From Luscinia megarhynchos (taxonomy: Eukaryota > Chordata > Aves > Passeriformes > Turdidae), in NCBI GenBank assembly GCA_034336665.1, contig CM067566.1, forward strand, positions 25,822,330 through 25,886,329: a stretch of 64,000 nt of DNA, written 5' to 3'. Below the pieces are notes generated by a model. That model ran no database searches and was not told the origin of the DNA. It was given only the letters and a program-made list of their open reading frames with translations. Below, piece after piece: positions 21,501 through 31,939 of this stretch (position 1 is its first letter; every line of letters starts with the position of its first letter). A program made the position numbers and the translations under genes.

Positions 21501-24500
21501 CACAAAATATATAATAACAATGTTATTAAATGACAGTACACAAAGCATACCAGTTACAGATTTGTCGTTGGATGTGATATTCAAAATTTAAAGAAAAACC
21601 TGTTGCACAATGACTTATTTAATTCCAGTACTATCAGGACATTCTATGGGCTGTTAAAGGCAGCTGCATGTGTAGTAGTGTGCTTTCTGGAATGCCAATA
21701 CTTGCCTCCTGTGCTCTAATAACTTTTTATCTTATTTTATGTACATTAATTGCCAGAAAGTTTACTTCAGTTGGTGATGTTGTCAATCAGAAGTTGACTG
21801 AGAAAAACCAACTGTGCAACACATCTGCAAAATGCTTTGTTCTGATGATTCACACAGTAAATTTGCATATGCAGACCTTCCATAATTTCTACCATGAGAT
21901 ATAAAATAAGTGAATATATTTTTTTAATATAATTGAATCTTTGTTTGGTGTGCCTGAAAGGTATTGAAAGGAGAATGCAGCTGTTTTTGTTCTCAGTTTC
22001 TTTAGAAATGTTTGTTGCTGAAATATTTAGAAATACATCTGCCCATAATGCTATAGTACTTTGCTGAGGGAATCTGTAAGGTGGAACATTCAAGCAGTGT
22101 GATTTCATTTTCTGGTAGGATTCACCTGGGCGTGAGCTACAGCTGAGAGATTTGACCTGCAATCCAACGCATTGTCGACTGCAACAGCTGGAGGACAAAC
22201 TAACTTCAACTCAGATAGAGATCAACGAGATTGAGCGAGAGTAGGGAAAGAAACTGCAATTCCTTTTGTTTGCTTTTTATTTTTCAATAAGCCACATTTT
22301 TCCCTTGACATCTACAATTTCTGGCCTAAAACCAGAGTTTCAAAATGCATCTAGGCTCTGTATCATGTGTGCGTGCATCCAAAGTGGGGTACAAATGATA
22401 CAGTCACACCCACATTCATAAATTGACTTGGTAGGTTTTGCTTCTGGCAGAGGTGTTGGAAAACATGCTAGTATTCTACATAAAAAGGTTTTGTATAGTC
22501 CATCACAATCCTATGTGAAGTTACAGTCTATAAAATGTTGCAGACTGAGCAAACCCTAAATAAAATATCAATTGAGTAGCTACAGTATAACATTTATTAA
22601 AGGACTTACAACATCACAATTAATTAGGCAATGTAATTGATGCGTAGATATCCAAGGAGATAAAATCCACTGTCATAAGATGGATGAAGACAGTTGGATT
22701 TCCAAATAAGTGACTAGGCCTGAACGGTTTTTGCCTAGTTGCATAAAACATATTTTGTCAAGCGCTATAATATAAAAATTGGTAAATTGCTTCACGTACA
22801 AATTTGTGAAGTTATTACCAGTTGCAGGGCCGTTAAAGAGGTAGCTCCAAGTGGCATATAGATTATCATGCATCCTGTTAGCATGAGAACAATGAATGTT
22901 CACAACTCTTGGGTCAGTACATTAAGTGATGTAATTTCATGCCCTTACTAAGTGATTCCAAGAATATCAGTTTGGGTTTTCCACATACCTATTTCTAGAA
23001 CTCATCTTCCCAGATCTGCTTTTCTTTACCCGTTGTCCTTTATAGTAGAATTCTTTAGTCCTCTTTTACTACTATTCCTGCTAGAAGTCTTTCCTGAAGG
23101 AGCTAAGGATGGAACTGAGCAGATGTTGTTGTTGGAACTCTTAGCAGATGTTGCTGGCCTTATTACCTGTAGTTGTCTCAGTCAGCCTGCTCCTGAAAAA
23201 GGTGGAACAGGAATCTTGTCAATTGATAAGTGTTAGAGTTTTCATTAGCTCAGGTTCCCAAAAATCTCACCAGGGTCCTCCAGTAAAGAAAAGGAAAGCT
23301 GGAGTGAATACCTTCAAAATAAATAGAAAACATATTTTTTATTTTTTCCTTCCACTTTTGGTAAGAGGAAAGCTACAGTAATACTGATGTTTGGAGGGAA
23401 AACAGAGATGTTGAGATAGCTTTTAATATTAAGTAAGAGTGAAGGACAGAAGATAAACTTGCTTCACTGGTTGTCTGCCAGTCTTTAAGAAACACTCCTT
23501 TTGGGGACAGCAGGAGAGGAATTGTTAGGTTTTGGTATGACTTGAATAACATTTATGATATCCTTTGACTGACTAATATATTACAGCAAGGAAAAGAGCC
23601 CAAGAACCTGATAGAAGAAAATACCTAAGTTTTTAATCTGTAGGAAAGAAAACTGAGCTGGCTTAGTTAACATCTTAAACATGAGAAAGAAATTAGTTTA
23701 TTTTAGACCCGATCATCTGAGCTAGTGTAAGGACACCAAATGTTAAAAATCACCAGTGATTTTTCCTATAGCACAGAGTGCGATATCCACTCTCCTGCCA
23801 CAATACATTTATACAATTTAAAGTAAGATCAAGGCTTTGCTTTGTTTCCCCTGTTTTTAAACTCTTGATTTTTCCTGTATTTCAGCATAAGGAAAGCATG
23901 CTGAAATTATTCTGCAAACATGAGGAGCTTGCTCAATAATTTTCCTCTTTTTTTCTGCTCCTGTTTGATGATGAGGATTAGTTGATAGATAGTTTACATT
24001 GATAGGACATCCTGTGACTGACTGTTCTGTGTGATTAAGTCTGAGGGCTTCCCGTCTTGGAGGGTGCAACAACTTGAAGAAATTCCATCACGTGTGTGAC
24101 TGTGACCATCGGCTTCGACATTTGCGGGATGAGATTGCTCTTCTGGATGCCCAAAAGGCTGCTCTCCAGAGAAGGTAGAGACCTTACTCAAAGAAGTCCC
24201 TCCATCATAGAAATCGGTCATGTTAGGTAGCATGAATTTCCTCCTCCTTTGAAATTGAAGTATAAACAAAAGCTAAGCTTTTTTTACTTTGTTATGAAGG
24301 AATATAAACTCTTTTGAAGATTTCTTCTAGTGCCCAAATATTTTATTTAAAAACAAGTATGCTAAGTTTCAGACACAACAGCAAATAATGCAGCTTTACA
24401 AAATAGAGAGCAACTGTATGGAATAAAAAGAGACTTTTTTGTTGATGAGTCCTCTTATAAAAAGTTCTGCCCTGTAATTGTACAGTGTTCAATTTTCACT

Positions 24501-27500
24501 TGTTTGACTGCAGCAGTACTCTTCAGCGGTACTGAAAGAGGAACAAATCTCCAAAATATTACTAGCTAAAAGTGTGTTTCCTAGGAACAAAGTACTTGGC
24601 TACATATGCTTTAGGAATTACTTTACTTTTACCATTTATGCTTTAGCCCATAAAACATATTGATGAAAATGCCTTCATATTAGACTAACCAGCTGCAGCT
24701 TCTTTAATATTATGTTGACTCAAAATCTCACCTTACCCTCGTAACAATTACATCGACAAATCCGCCTTAGGGAAAAACACTTGAGGGTGGTAAAGTGACA
24801 CGAAGTTTCTTTGCACGTGTGTCGTAGGCTTTCCGGGAGGTGCACTCCTCCCCCGTGCTGCGTGAGCAAGCCTTGCGCTCCCAAGCCCTGCGCTCCCAAG
24901 CCCTGCGTTCCTAAGCCCTGCGTTCCCAAGCCCTGCATTTCCAAGCCCTGCGTTCCCAAGCCCTGCGTTCCCAAGCCCTGCATTTCCAAGCCCTGCATTT
25001 CCACGCCCTGCGCTTCCGATCACTGCGTTTCGGATCACTGCGCTTCCGATCACTGCGCTTCCGATCACTGCGATTCCGATCACTGCGATTCCGACCACTG
25101 CGATTCTGATCACTGCGATTCCGATCACTGCGCTTCCGATCACTGCCTTCCCGATCACTGCCTTCCCGATCACTGCCTTCCCGATCACTGCCTTCCTGAT
25201 CACTGTGTTCCCAAGTCCTGCATTCCCAAGCCCTGCATTTCCAATCACTGCGTTCCCACGCCCTGCATTTCCAATCACTGCGTTCCCAAACCCTGCGTTT
25301 CCGTGAAGACCTGGTCACCTTGCCAGACCAGGCGGGCGTCTGCCTCGCGTCGAGCCTGCCTCATAGCTCGCTTTAACTTCATTTACGCTAAAGAGCGCTT
25401 GGATGCAGAAGCAATTTTGAGACCGTACGTCTGTAACATGGAAATGGTGCAGAGGATAATATACATTGCAGCTGTGGTGAGAAAGAAATAGTATTTCTTC
25501 TTATTTTACAAGCTAGAGATATGTTGTAAAACACTGTCTGCATTGGATTAAATTGTGGGTAAATTAGCATATCTGTCGAGTGCAGAGAAGAAAGGCTTTC
25601 TTCCTTTTTTTATTTTGATTTTTCTTCCCCTCACACTTCTACATTGAACTCTCAGTGTAGTGTCCTACCTGACCTGTCCCAAGATTGGAACAGGGTCAGT
25701 AACTTATCATACCAGTACTAAAAGAAAGACTGATTTGGTTTGAAAAGTAGATGATGCCTGCAGTGATCAACATTGCCTAAGTTAGAAAAAATTTTTTGGG
25801 AATGCTGCATTAAGTACTACAACACCACAAAGCTAAAAATCTTCCGTATCATGCTTTCCTTATGCTTGTAGCTATGTGATTTTTTAGTTTTAATTGTCTC
25901 CCTTGAAACCACCTAGATACCCCATATTTACCATGAACTCAGTTTGAAGAAAGTCGTTTTCATTTTTTCTTTATTGAATCTTCTTTTTTATAAAAATGAT
26001 ATAATACATACCTGTGTGAGAGAGGCAGCATCTCTTAATGTGTAATCCCAAGCACATTTAACTTACTGAAGATTTTTTTCTTTCAATTGTCATTCAGTTT
26101 ACACTCTCTGATTCAGCCTCTTTTCCCAGCAAACAAAGTGTTCCAGTCTTACATGTTAGGCTGTGGCACATAAAATGCTGCCACATAAAACTCATGATAC
26201 CTTTGAATGTGATTGCATTGATCATGAGTGTGCGATGGAATCTTGTTGGGTGGGAAGCTTTTCAATCTTCTGCAAATAAATTACACTCAATCAGAGAATT
26301 CCTTCCTGATGAGTTAACTTTCTCCTTTACAGCAGTGTATTATATTCTTCCTTATTATGATGATAGTGGGTTACATTCATTTTCTCAGATAGCTGATAAA
26401 AATTAAGTTAAATACAGGTTTCCTGTAATTAACTAGATGTTCTTTATGTTTGCAGGAATCTTTCCATGCAGCAAAGATGGCCTTCTGGAAGGTCAAAGTA
26501 AGTGTAAAAGAGACTTTGGCTGTACATCCCTGCGACATAGTTACGTCACTTGAAGTCGCCGCCCTGGATTATATAGCTTGCCACAAGGATCTGTATGATA
26601 TTCGTGCCTGTATCGACGTAAGTCAAGGACAGTGGGGAAATGACGTGGTGAGCTCTTTCAGGAGCTAGTAAATTCAAAACATGTGAACTAGAAATACACT
26701 GTAACCAGAAGGAGAAAAATTTACTGTATGGACTTTGTCTTGTAGCAGTTTACTTTCCAGAATAATAATGCTAGGATTAGTATATATATGACTTAGTAAT
26801 AACTTGTTTTATTTGTTTATAGCAGCACACTTTTTTCTGAAGCTACTGTTTTCTGAAATAGTTTAGGGCAACATTACTATGAGCATTTTATACTGGTTTT
26901 TAAATGTAGAAAGCTGAGAGGCATATTTAAAACTGTTAGCGAGTGTAAAGTACTCATATATGTTTATTTTCAGGAAGTCATTGCCTCCATGAACATACAC
27001 CCAAAGCTTCCATGTCCAGCAGAAGTTAATTACATTGTGATCAGCTCTTTGATTCGGGAGATATGCAGTTTGGCTTTTTCAATGCAGACACTCATTCCTG
27101 CTCTTGATATTGCCGTTGGTGTTGATGGAGAGCTTTTCAATAAGCACATGTAAGAAATCTTTATATTCAGACTCTTACCATTAAAGGTCGTGTAGTCTAC
27201 TTGTTTCCTAATTAATATAAAAGTTTAAGATTGCTAAACATTAATTTGAGGCAAAAAATCCCTGGCTTGTAGAGAATTTGATATGTCTTAGTGTATAAAT
27301 ACCAGCACGTACATAAGCGTTAACAACTTTTTTTAGTGAACAGCAGAGCAATTTTCTGGATAAAATAAAGTCTCAAGAGCATATTTAATTTATCATTTAA
27401 GAAAAAAAATGATCATCAGCTTTCCCTGTTTAGTCTCTATCTGCCTTGTTTTAAAATGTTTTTAAAATTTTTAAAATGTTTGTTCCTCCTTACTGGCCTG

Positions 27501-30500
27501 TTCTGTAAAAGTCACATTTACTGAGATCTGGCAGTTGGTGTTATTACCAGGATCATCAACATGTTTGCTGCAGCCTCCAGGCTGTGGCTGCTGTACAACA
27601 TACGAATATTAATGTGCTCCCATCTCTTCTGGTCTAGAGCTGACCAAAACCAAATCTGCCTCTTAAAAATGGGAATTTTGTTTAAGAAAAATTCACACCA
27701 TGACATAATTTTTCTTTTTTCTATAGGGTCAAGCTGCTTTTTTAGCAGGCAGAGAACTGTAGGGTGCTTCCGTGTTGTCTAGAAAATTAATGGGATTGAT
27801 AGGTCATAAAAAATTACTCTCAAAAGCAAAAAACCTTACATCACTAAGGAGGTTTCTAGTAATAATTTGAAATGGAACACAGGTGGTGAAGAGCTTGAGA
27901 AGTCAAGGAGAGAAATAGAGAAGTAGACTCTCAACAGGAGAGTGCAAAGTTGTACAGGACTACTCAATGATCCTATCGTAATACGGGACAGTTAGCTTTT
28001 GGCACTCAAAGCTATTGGCTAAATTAAGAGTCACCAAGGCTCTGGTATAGTCTTGGGCTGCTTTCTCCACCTACTTGGTGTGTATGACCTTAAGAAACCA
28101 CATGTAATATGTTTTGGTGTGCTGCTGTGGGAGACACATACATCTGTCTGTTTGACCATCTATATAAATATAGCATATATATATGTTTACATGCATAGCA
28201 TGTATATGTAGTACACAGAGATGGAGCAAAACTTGTAGTATTTAAATATCTCTGTTTATTATGTGTGATAGCATTCTATAAAAGGCCAGCCAAATATCAT
28301 TTAACCCTATGCCTTGCTTCATGCCTCTGGTTACAACATTGTATTATATAACTTGCTATTGTAATAGATGCTGAAGCATAGATGCATGGCTTTTTAAAAA
28401 TTTCTGTTATTTGGTATTTGTTCTGAGTTTGAATCCATAAAGCCAGATGTGTTATTTAGCCAATATTCCAGGTGTAGAGTGGTAGTATATATACCTTTGA
28501 ATTAATTTTTCATAGCTAAAGTGTCACTGTTTCATTATCAATATATGAGGATCTTACCTTAATTGAGTTGCCTCATGTCTCATAAGATACTATGATGTAA
28601 CTTTATAGTTGAGTATTTCTGTAAGATCCTTTATAGGGGCTTGTTTTAGCAAGATATTCCAGGAAGAGGGGATGACTGTCTGCCAAATTGCTGCTCAGAA
28701 GGTTTAATCTGTCAGTGGATACAGGGGCCCTGGCTTGTATGGGACTTATGCAAAAGTTAAGGTCTAGTGGCCTTCTGAAGTGTGAGATGGCTTTATTAGA
28801 ATGTCTGTTAGTATAAGTAAACTTTATGTTCTGCTAAGTCTGTCTTCCAAGTCCATTTGTTTTACAGGATCACATAAAGAATATGTATTTTTGTGATGTG
28901 GAAAGATATTAGAGCTGTAGCTACTTTTTATCATCACTGATGATTTGAAATTTACTTATGGCACTTCTACGCAGACATTTCTTGTACTGTTTGCTTCAAC
29001 AGGTACTATCGTAGTTTTGACTCAGATTTCTCAGCTCCCCTTGTGGCCTATCATGTCTGGCCCGCTCTATTGGAAAGGGATGTTGTCATCGTAAAGGGAG
29101 AGGTAGTCACTAGAAGAGTGGGTCCGGTACGTATCTTGTTAAAGGAATATGTTAAATGGATTTCAACAATGCTTTTAAAATTTAAAAAGATACATTTTTA
29201 AGTGTTCCCTATATGGGTGGAGTAGTATATCAAATATCAGTTAGGTTTTAGTGCCTCATCCTGTATATGGGATGAATAGTTCCATTTTTCTTAATATATT
29301 AATTATGCAGATGTATATTGTTGTCAGAGCCTGTTCTAAGTAGAAAGCTTAGTGTGTTTCCTCTGTCCTCAAACCTTGTCTCCAGCATGGCAAGTCTGCT
29401 TGCAGACTCTGTCTTTATTAAACCTTCTCTCTCAGAAGAGGTTTGTCAAACTCTTTTCTTGTAGTGTGGTCGCAGATGTCGAATTAGAAGCAGAAGCTGC
29501 AGTTGTGGCCGTCGTCTCATGCCTGGTCAAGTAAGCCTCAGCTGAATGTTTGTAGTGTTAACAGCATCAAGTATTTTAACTAGGAATGTAGGCAGCCTAT
29601 TAAAAATGCTGATGTGCCACATGTACATTTTAACACTGGGAATAAATGCCTTTGCTTGCTGTCTTGAATGAGGTGAAGCTGACAGATGGTTATTGCCTAG
29701 TCTAATGATCAGTAGAGATACTGTATGACAAATAGATCATAGTTAAATTCTCAGAAGTATCAACTGTGTATCTTGGAATGCTTTTCCCCTTGCTTTAGTG
29801 CCCTTCTGAATAAATAATTGCATAATCTGGAAGTGTTCCAGTCATTTTGGAGTACATATACAACACACAGTTCCTGCCTTCAGGAATTATTAACCTAAAT
29901 TTACTCCTAATTTAATAAATGCATCAAAGGAGTGGAAAATAAGTGTAGAGTGAGCAGAAGGGGAAGGTGGTACAAATAAGATATATGAACCTTTAACAGA
30001 GTTCTGCATATGGTATGGTTACACATTTTAATTATTTCTGTAAAAAATGTGTATATTTTTCTAATTGTTAGCCCATCTTATTAAATGGATACAGGTGCCC
30101 TCAATTTAAAATGTGAATATTGAAAATGTGAGAGGCTTTGGGTAGGGCTCACTTTTTTGTATGTGTGTAGGTTGTGAGAAAAAAAGAGAAAGTTGTTGAA
30201 CTTGACTTTATAACAGTAGAGCTGCACTTTGTGTGTATACATGTGCAAATTTTCAGGATGTTGATGGGTCCCCAGGTGGCTTTCTTGGGTACAGTTCTTT
30301 AGCACACCTGATTTTCCTTTTCTGTTTGTGTTGCAGGTGACTCGAAGCCGCAGTCTTTCAACACCGAGGGCCAAAAGTAAGTGGGCATATTGGTTCCTAG
30401 TTACTCATGGTTTTCACATTAAGCCCTTGAACAATTGAACAAAGGAACAAAATAACATGTTGAATGTCTTTGATTTTAAAATACTTGCCCAAGTCTTATT

Positions 30501-30854
30501 TTCAAATTGGGTAGCCCTGTTTTATGTGTGAAAAAGGCTGAGATTTCTGACTTGGAGGAGAGCATGTTTCCTCACTCTACTTGGACCACTGTCATGGTTT
30601 CTCTCTGCTGCTTGCCTACACTGTTGCCAGTGCTGTAGTAAGTAAAACTTGCTTCCTTCCCTACACAAGAGACAGTTTGCTGCACACCTGCTGGCTTCCT
30701 GCCTTTCAAATTCCAAGGAGATGGCTAAGTGGTGACAGTGAAGTGAGGGATTTCAGGCAGTATGAATGTGTGCCTATCTTGAAGCCAAACCAACGTAGAG
30801 ATTTGGAAAATATGGTTACACTGAAATGTAACTTTTTCTTCCATAGGGCGCTAA
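18490..30854 (+). CDS. SPATA18: SPATA18 (MIEAP), mitochondria-eating protein
   Basis: Eleven confident or probable coding exons: 18490-18576, 20445-20550, 20667-20737, 22119-22240, 24046-24174, 24828-25476, 26456-26617, 26974-27149, 29003-29126, 29465-29530 and 30337-30376. A short last exon is uncertain. All phases agree and give about 577 residues plus the end (human 538). The N-terminus (MARDLRSLV-, [10 protein letters not shown]) and a coiled-coil stretch resemble the mammalian protein. The C-terminal MIEAP domain (from [10 protein letters not shown] through [25 protein letters not shown] and YHVWPALL to VTRR, about 355-540) is unmistakable. The family acts at mitochondria in a p53-induced quality-control response and is abundant in testis. 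Two things are odd. Some mammalian coiled-coil sequence is missing, and exon 6 contains a 29-unit minisatellite encoding Cys-rich pentapeptides. The gene starts in the CpG island shared with SGCB. Confidence 0.92.
20445..20550 (+). CDS. SPATA18: SPATA18 exon 2
   Basis: Thirty-five codons plus one base, encoding [17 protein letters not shown] and [12 protein letters not shown]. It matches the mammalian N-terminal helix pair in spacing. Acceptor taatttacag|ACG, donor AAAAAG|GTAAAT. Confidence 0.92.
20667..20737 (+). CDS. SPATA18: SPATA18 exon 3 (probable)
   Basis: Acceptor tttcttag|GTAATC completes the Gly codon from exon 2. The exon encodes [11 protein letters not shown] and SGRENRPP. The donor CCG|GTGTGT is the only choice that keeps phase with exon 4; the nearby stronger-looking GTAAGA would break it. 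Sequence here is poorly conserved, so the call rests on phase and splice signals. Confidence 0.65.
22119..22240 (+). CDS. SPATA18: SPATA18 exon 4, coiled coil
   Basis: Acceptor ttctggtag|GATTCA. It encodes [12 protein letters not shown] and [15 protein letters not shown], matching the coiled-coil start of the mammalian protein. The only donor before the in-frame TAG is GAGA|GTAGGG, a weak site; it leaves two bases, which exon 5 completes. Confidence 0.75.
24046..24174 (+). CDS. SPATA18: SPATA18 exon 5, coiled coil
   Basis: Acceptor gtctgag|GGCTTCC fits the phase of exon 4. It encodes [11 protein letters not shown] and [20 protein letters not shown], clearly homologous to the mammalian segment just before the Ser/Arg-rich region. 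Donor AGAAG|GTAGAG leaves two bases. Confidence 0.82.
24828..25476 (+). CDS. SPATA18: SPATA18 exon 6 with Cys-rich pentapeptide repeats (5' boundary uncertain)
   Basis: The right part is certain: [11 protein letters not shown], [10 protein letters not shown] and [10 protein letters not shown] match the MIEAP domain and end at GTG|GTGAGA. The frame is open leftwards through the whole 29-unit minisatellite. The acceptor gtgtgtcgtag|G at 24827/24828 is in the phase required by exon 5 and gives 216 codons. A second phase-compatible acceptor lies at 24839/24840. A third, accag|G at 25331/25332, would leave the array in the intron. I prefer inclusion because VKTWSP- between the array and that last acceptor resembles the mammalian VKVRRPSP- segment. 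Confidence 0.7.
24871..25305 (+). repeat. 15-bp minisatellite, 29 units, probably coding
   Basis: Twenty-nine contiguous 15-bp units without length variation. Units 1-9 are of type CCCTGCGTTCCCAAG, unit 10 is mixed, units 11-18 are of type CACTGCGATTCCGAT, units 19-22 are CACTGCCTTCCCGAT, and units 23-29 alternate types. In the SPATA18 frame each unit encodes five residues with cysteine at a fixed place: C-V/A/I-P/S-K-P, then C-A/V/D-S-D-H, then C-L-P-D-H. Because the unit is a multiple of three, other frames on both strands are open too; those are shadows. Confidence 0.95.
26456..26617 (+). CDS. SPATA18: SPATA18 exon 7, MIEAP domain
   Basis: Fifty-four codons, [14 protein letters not shown] to YDIRACID, homologous to the mammalian EAFHVAKMAF- segment. 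Acceptor gtttgcag|GAATCT, donor GAC|GTAAGT, phase 0. Confidence 0.95.
26974..27149 (+). CDS. SPATA18: SPATA18 exon 8, MIEAP domain
   Basis: [12 protein letters not shown] through [13 protein letters not shown] to DGELFNKHM, all conserved in the family. Acceptor atttttcag|GAAGTC, donor CACAT|GTAAGA, leaving two bases. Confidence 0.95.
29003..29126 (+). CDS. SPATA18: SPATA18 exon 9, MIEAP domain
   Basis: [14 protein letters not shown], [11 protein letters not shown] and [11 protein letters not shown], the most conserved block of the family. Acceptor cttcaacag|GTACTA, donor CCG|GTACGT, phase 0. Confidence 0.95.
29465..29530 (+). CDS. SPATA18: SPATA18 exon 10, Arg/Ser/Cys-rich
   Basis: Twenty-two codons, [12 protein letters not shown] to LMPGQ, corresponding to the mammalian RS-rich C-terminus. 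Acceptor tcttgtag|TGTGGT, donor CAA|GTAAGC. The 60-codon open frame at 29352-29534 is a shadow of it. Confidence 0.88.
30337..30376 (+). CDS. SPATA18: SPATA18 exon 11
   Basis: Thirteen codons plus one base, [13 protein letters not shown], similar to the SRSRSPSP tail of mammals. Acceptor gttgcag|GTGACT, donor AAAA|GTAAGT (strong), so one more coding exon is expected. Confidence 0.85.
30847..30854 (+). CDS. SPATA18: Candidate SPATA18 terminal coding exon
   Basis: A strong acceptor, ctttttcttccatag|GG, follows exon 11 by 470 bp. In phase it adds Arg-Arg and TAA. An AATAAA at 31727-31732 could end the transcript. A competing acceptor, tttgactctgcag|AA at 33527/33528, would instead add about seven residues ending at 33550. 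Only transcripts can decide. Confidence 0.35.
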
Positions 30855-31939
30855 CTGAACATGTTCCTGTCTGTGCAGTCCATCTGGATTCAACAACTTT
30901 GCTGGTGCCTTTTCTCTTCAGAAATACATCCAATCTCTCAATAATGCGAGTGGAAATTGTCATTTCAAATGGAGTTTGTGTTCAGTGAGGTTTTTAGAGT
31001 TATAGAAGGCTTATTTATAATTTTAGAAACTAAACTCTCTTGATTTAGAAAAAAAAGTGCATGCAGTACAGGAACATTTGGAAAAAAATTTGCAAAGCTC
31101 TCTGGAACCCATGATGTAATCTTGCAGGTGGGGATAGAATTACTGCATCTAGGATGTTTGCTTTTTTTCCACAGATTCCAAATGATGCAGTTTATCTTGA
31201 TAGGATGTTTAATATAACCTAAGTGGTGAATGTTGCAGAATATTGAGTTTACTTGGAAACAATGTAATTAATTGGTGCTTATTTACAGTTTTAAAAATAG
31301 CAATAATCATGAGTTGTGCCAGTCTCACACAGCAGCCTTTTAAATATATCCTTGTGATAAACTGAATTTTCTAACTACAATGCAGAAGTTGCACAGAACA
31401 GTCATAAACTGCCAATACTCCAGCAATCCCCAGAGCTTTACTGACATTTATGTATGTATTTATGTGTGTAAAGGCACACGTGTCCTTTAGCAAGGCAGTA
31501 ATAGCCCTTGTTTAAATACATTTTTACTTAGAAATTATTATTATAAAAATTTGTAGTTTGACACTAGAAGTATTTTGAAGGTGTGCCACTGAGTATTTAT
31601 AGGCTTGAAGTTTTTGATTGAGGCCTCTTCAGTGTCACACTTAATGGGCTCTCATACTGTATTGATGGATCAGTAATTGTCAATACAGTGAAAAAATCCT
31701 GTCTAGTTACCTCTTACTTAAAATACAATAAAATTTATTGCATTTTAAATGTAAAAATTGGAGAGACATGAAGAGATTTAACAATAATAAGATGTGAGAT
31801 GACATGCCATCCCACTCATACCAGTTGGCTCTCTGAGCCAGAAAGAGATGGCCAGAGCCTGGAGAAGGTGTGCAGGTCAGTGGAGAACAGCTGAAGGAAC
31901 AGCACCAAGGAATTCCAACCACTCTAGGCAGAAAGTCAG

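Larger units (their letters stand above)
18577..30336 (+). other. SPATA18 introns
   Basis: Introns between the SPATA18 exons listed separately. The largest are intron 1 (18577-20444), intron 4 (22241-24045), intron 8 (27150-29002) and intron 6 (25477-26455). I looked in introns 3 and 4 for the coiled-coil exons present in mammals and found nothing convincing. The acceptor-like site near 23586 opens only a short frame without a donor. Confidence 0.7.

Noticed and set aside
23586..23626. Missing coiled-coil exon of SPATA18 after the tattacag acceptor
   Set aside because: The frame opens with charged residues but stops after about 13 codons, with no donor before the stop.
24871..25305. Possible CRISPR array
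   Set aside because: Repeats are contiguous 15-mers without spacers, in a vertebrate genome. This is a minisatellite.
24748..25318. Antisense open frames of 135 and 176 codons across the minisatellite
   Set aside because: A 15-bp unit without stops opens several frames at once. Only the plus frame connects in phase to conserved SPATA18 exons.
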